Source of the DNA: JAGNLA01 sp964472265
GTDB lineage: Bacteria > Caldisericota > Caldisericia > JAAYUI01
Direction of reading: 5' to 3'
DNA length: 5,957 nucleotides
NCBI GenBank assembly: GCA_964472265.1
Contig: CAYYJO010000090.1
Location: 1 to 5,957 of the forward strand
The position numbers and the translations under genes are program-made. Within the stretch, counting starts at the first letter, position 1; each line of letters starts with the position of its first letter. This document shows, in pieces, positions 5,383 through 5,957 of the stretch. The notes below the pieces were generated by a model. That model was given only the letters and a program-made list of their open reading frames with translations, was not told where the DNA came from and did no database searches.

Positions 5383-5388
5383 CACCTT
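5383..5388 (-). promoter_or_regulatory. Shine-Dalgarno of the Cys-rich gene
   Basis: The minus strand reads AAGGTG with four bases before ATG 5378 (six from the AAGG core). It supports this short frame being translated. Confidence 0.6.
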
Positions 5389-5407
5389 GTCTGACATTGA
5401 TGATGCG

Positions 5408-5436
5408 ATTTTAAATCGGCATTGATACAAAAGCAA
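5408..5436 (-). promoter_or_regulatory. Candidate promoter of the Cys-rich/esterase pair
   Basis: The minus strand has TTGCTT (5431-5436), a 17-bp spacer and TAAAAT (5408-5413, five of six matches). The leader would be about 23 nt. An inverted repeat, CGATTT-T-AAATCG (5406-5418), lies over the -10 and could be an operator. There is no convincing terminator between the STAS-like stop and this promoter, so read-through is also possible. Confidence 0.4.
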
Positions 5437-5450
5437 ATCTACCTGAAGCC

Positions 5451-5834
5451 TTATCCTTTGATCCAGTTTTTTGCCTCATCCACGTTTGGAAAAACCGGCT
5501 TTTCGTTCTTCATGACGTAGTGGAGACCTTTTGGGATGTAGTTTTGCTCTGGTGGCGGGGAAACGCTGCACCATTCGAGTGCGTGTTGGTCGAGGGTGTG
5601 TTTGAGCTGGTCGAAAAAGAAGCGCAGGTATTCGACAGAGATGTCAAGTTTGCTGAAATCAAGGATGAAATTATATCTTCTGCCGTCTTTGCCGAAATGG
5701 TTTGACATCTGCTTGATTTGGTCGAATGAGTCCGGGCAGCCGTGGAAGCAGACCACAAGGCAGTCTGGGTCGAAGTTTTTGACCACTCGAACGCAAAAAT
5801 CTCTGTCCATCTGGTTAAATTGTAAACTCTTCAT
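5451..5834 (-). CDS. Small STAS-like domain protein
   Basis: This is a 127-residue, probably cytoplasmic protein. Its pattern resembles a single STAS domain (the fold of anti-sigma-factor antagonists and SEC14/SpoIIAA-like proteins). There is a strand-rich start with VVKNFDPDCLVVCFHG (17-32), then a helix. A central strand-turn, RRYNFILDFSKLDISVEYL (52-70), matches the usual 'vvlDls.l..id..gl' stretch. The end, EKPVFPNVDEAKNWI (111-125), is typical of the last helix. The Ser/Thr phospho-acceptor turn normally found after the central strand is not evident (ISVEY instead of a DSSG-like turn), so classic partner-switch control is doubtful. Cys is frequent (C14, C25, C29, C33, C89). I chose ATG 5834. 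ATG 5843 and a TTG at 5864 are in-frame alternatives, and none has a good Shine-Dalgarno. Assignment rests on pattern only. Confidence 0.6.
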   Translation of the reverse strand: MKSLQFNQMDRDFCVRVVKNFDPDCLVVCFHGCPDSFDQIKQMSNHFGKDGRRYNFILDFSKLDISVEYLRFFFDQLKHTLDQHALEWCSVSPPPEQNYIPKGLHYVMKNEKPVFPNVDEAKNWIKG

Positions 5835-5874
5835 ACCCGCCATGCAATACTGGCAGAACAGCAAAAAAGTTCAT
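5815..5874 (-). CDS. Possible 19-codon leader peptide before the STAS-like gene
   Basis: An ATG at 5874 opens a 19-residue frame, MNFFAVLPVLHGGYEEFTI, ending at TAA 5817-5815. It overlaps the STAS-like start by 20 nt in another frame, the same overlap and frame offset as the upstream ORF of the propeller gene. It has no Shine-Dalgarno. It may be chance in an AT-rich leader. Confidence 0.2.
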   Translation of the reverse strand: MNFFAVLPVLHGGYEEFTI

Positions 5875-5900
5875 AATTTTTCAGGATGTGACAAATGGTT

Positions 5901-5930
5901 ATTGTTAAATAAGTTCAACAAACATTGCAA
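5901..5930 (-). promoter_or_regulatory. Weak promoter candidate of the STAS-like gene
   Basis: The minus strand shows TTGCAA (5925-5930), an 18-bp spacer and AACAAT (5901-5906, four of six matches). The leader would be about 60 nt. In this AT-rich stretch several other hexamers fit nearly as well. Confidence 0.25.
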
Positions 5931-5933
5931 AAA
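5924..5933. repeat. Intergenic 10-mer ATTGCAAAAA, copy 3
   Basis: This is the third spacer copy of the 10-mer. It overlaps the weak -35 of the STAS-like gene. The 11-base form CATTGCAAAAA is shared with copy 2. Confidence 0.35.
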
Positions 5934-5957
5934 CAAAGTAAATCAGATGTTTAATAT

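Larger units (their letters stand above)
5875..5957. other. AT-rich upstream region of the STAS-like gene
   Basis: This end of the window is roughly 28% GC and holds no supportable gene of its own. It contains the weak promoter candidate and the third copy of the intergenic 10-mer. The neighbouring gene beyond 5957 is not visible. Confidence 0.5.

Noticed and set aside
4848..5414. Long plus-strand open frame of 188 codons
   Set aside because: Its first half runs antisense to the esterase signal peptide and hydrolase core and its second half antisense to the Cys-rich gene. It has no recognisable domain, and the minus-strand genes have good ribosome binding sites and motifs.

Overview
This is a bacterial window of about 6 kb with six full-length protein genes and one small one. 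All are complete, and they are packed with short intergenic gaps. I see no tRNA, rRNA, CRISPR array, insertion sequence or phage gene. Six genes lie on the minus strand. One, a secreted beta-propeller protein, lies on the plus strand in the middle. The organism cannot be named from the sequence. Coding GC is moderate, the spacers are AT-rich, and two proteins carry export signals. A PQQ-type propeller joined to a copper-amine-oxidase-N-like (stalk) domain, and an esterase with a dockerin-like EF-hand tail, would suit an anaerobic or sediment bacterium from a Firmicutes-like or candidate phylum. That is inference only.

Layout: positions 1-64 are very AT-rich and hold only a weak imperfect hairpin. 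A ten-helix DMT/EamA transporter (65-964, minus, GTG start) follows. Then come a class I SAM-dependent methyltransferase (1031-1678, minus) and a VOC/glyoxalase-fold protein (1796-2128, minus) whose start is fixed by a strong Shine-Dalgarno. Positions 2129-2291 form a divergent control region. One promoter with a TTGACA -35 fires left into the VOC gene, with a 12-bp palindrome over its -10. A near-consensus promoter (TTGACT, 17 bp, TATAAT) fires right into the propeller gene (2292-3920, plus). The propeller gene meets the esterase gene (3921-5102, minus) tail to tail with no spacer: their stop codons abut as TGA|TCA. Upstream of the esterase, 33 bp away and probably in the same transcript, is an unrecognised 80-residue Cys-rich protein (5136-5378, minus). 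A small STAS-like protein (5451-5834, minus) completes the gene set. Positions 5875-5957 are an AT-rich leader/promoter region.

The genes do not form an obvious pathway. The most coherent pair is the small Cys-rich gene plus the exported esterase. The propeller and esterase are both predicted to act outside the cytoplasm, while the methyltransferase, VOC and STAS-like proteins look cytoplasmic and the transporter sits in the inner membrane. No clear new multi-gene system is visible. The points most worth checking are in the control regions. Two short hydrophobic upstream ORFs each overlap the downstream start by exactly 20 nt in the same relative frame. Operator-like palindromes lie at promoters, there is a possible leaderless GTG transporter gene, and a 10-mer recurs in three spacers.
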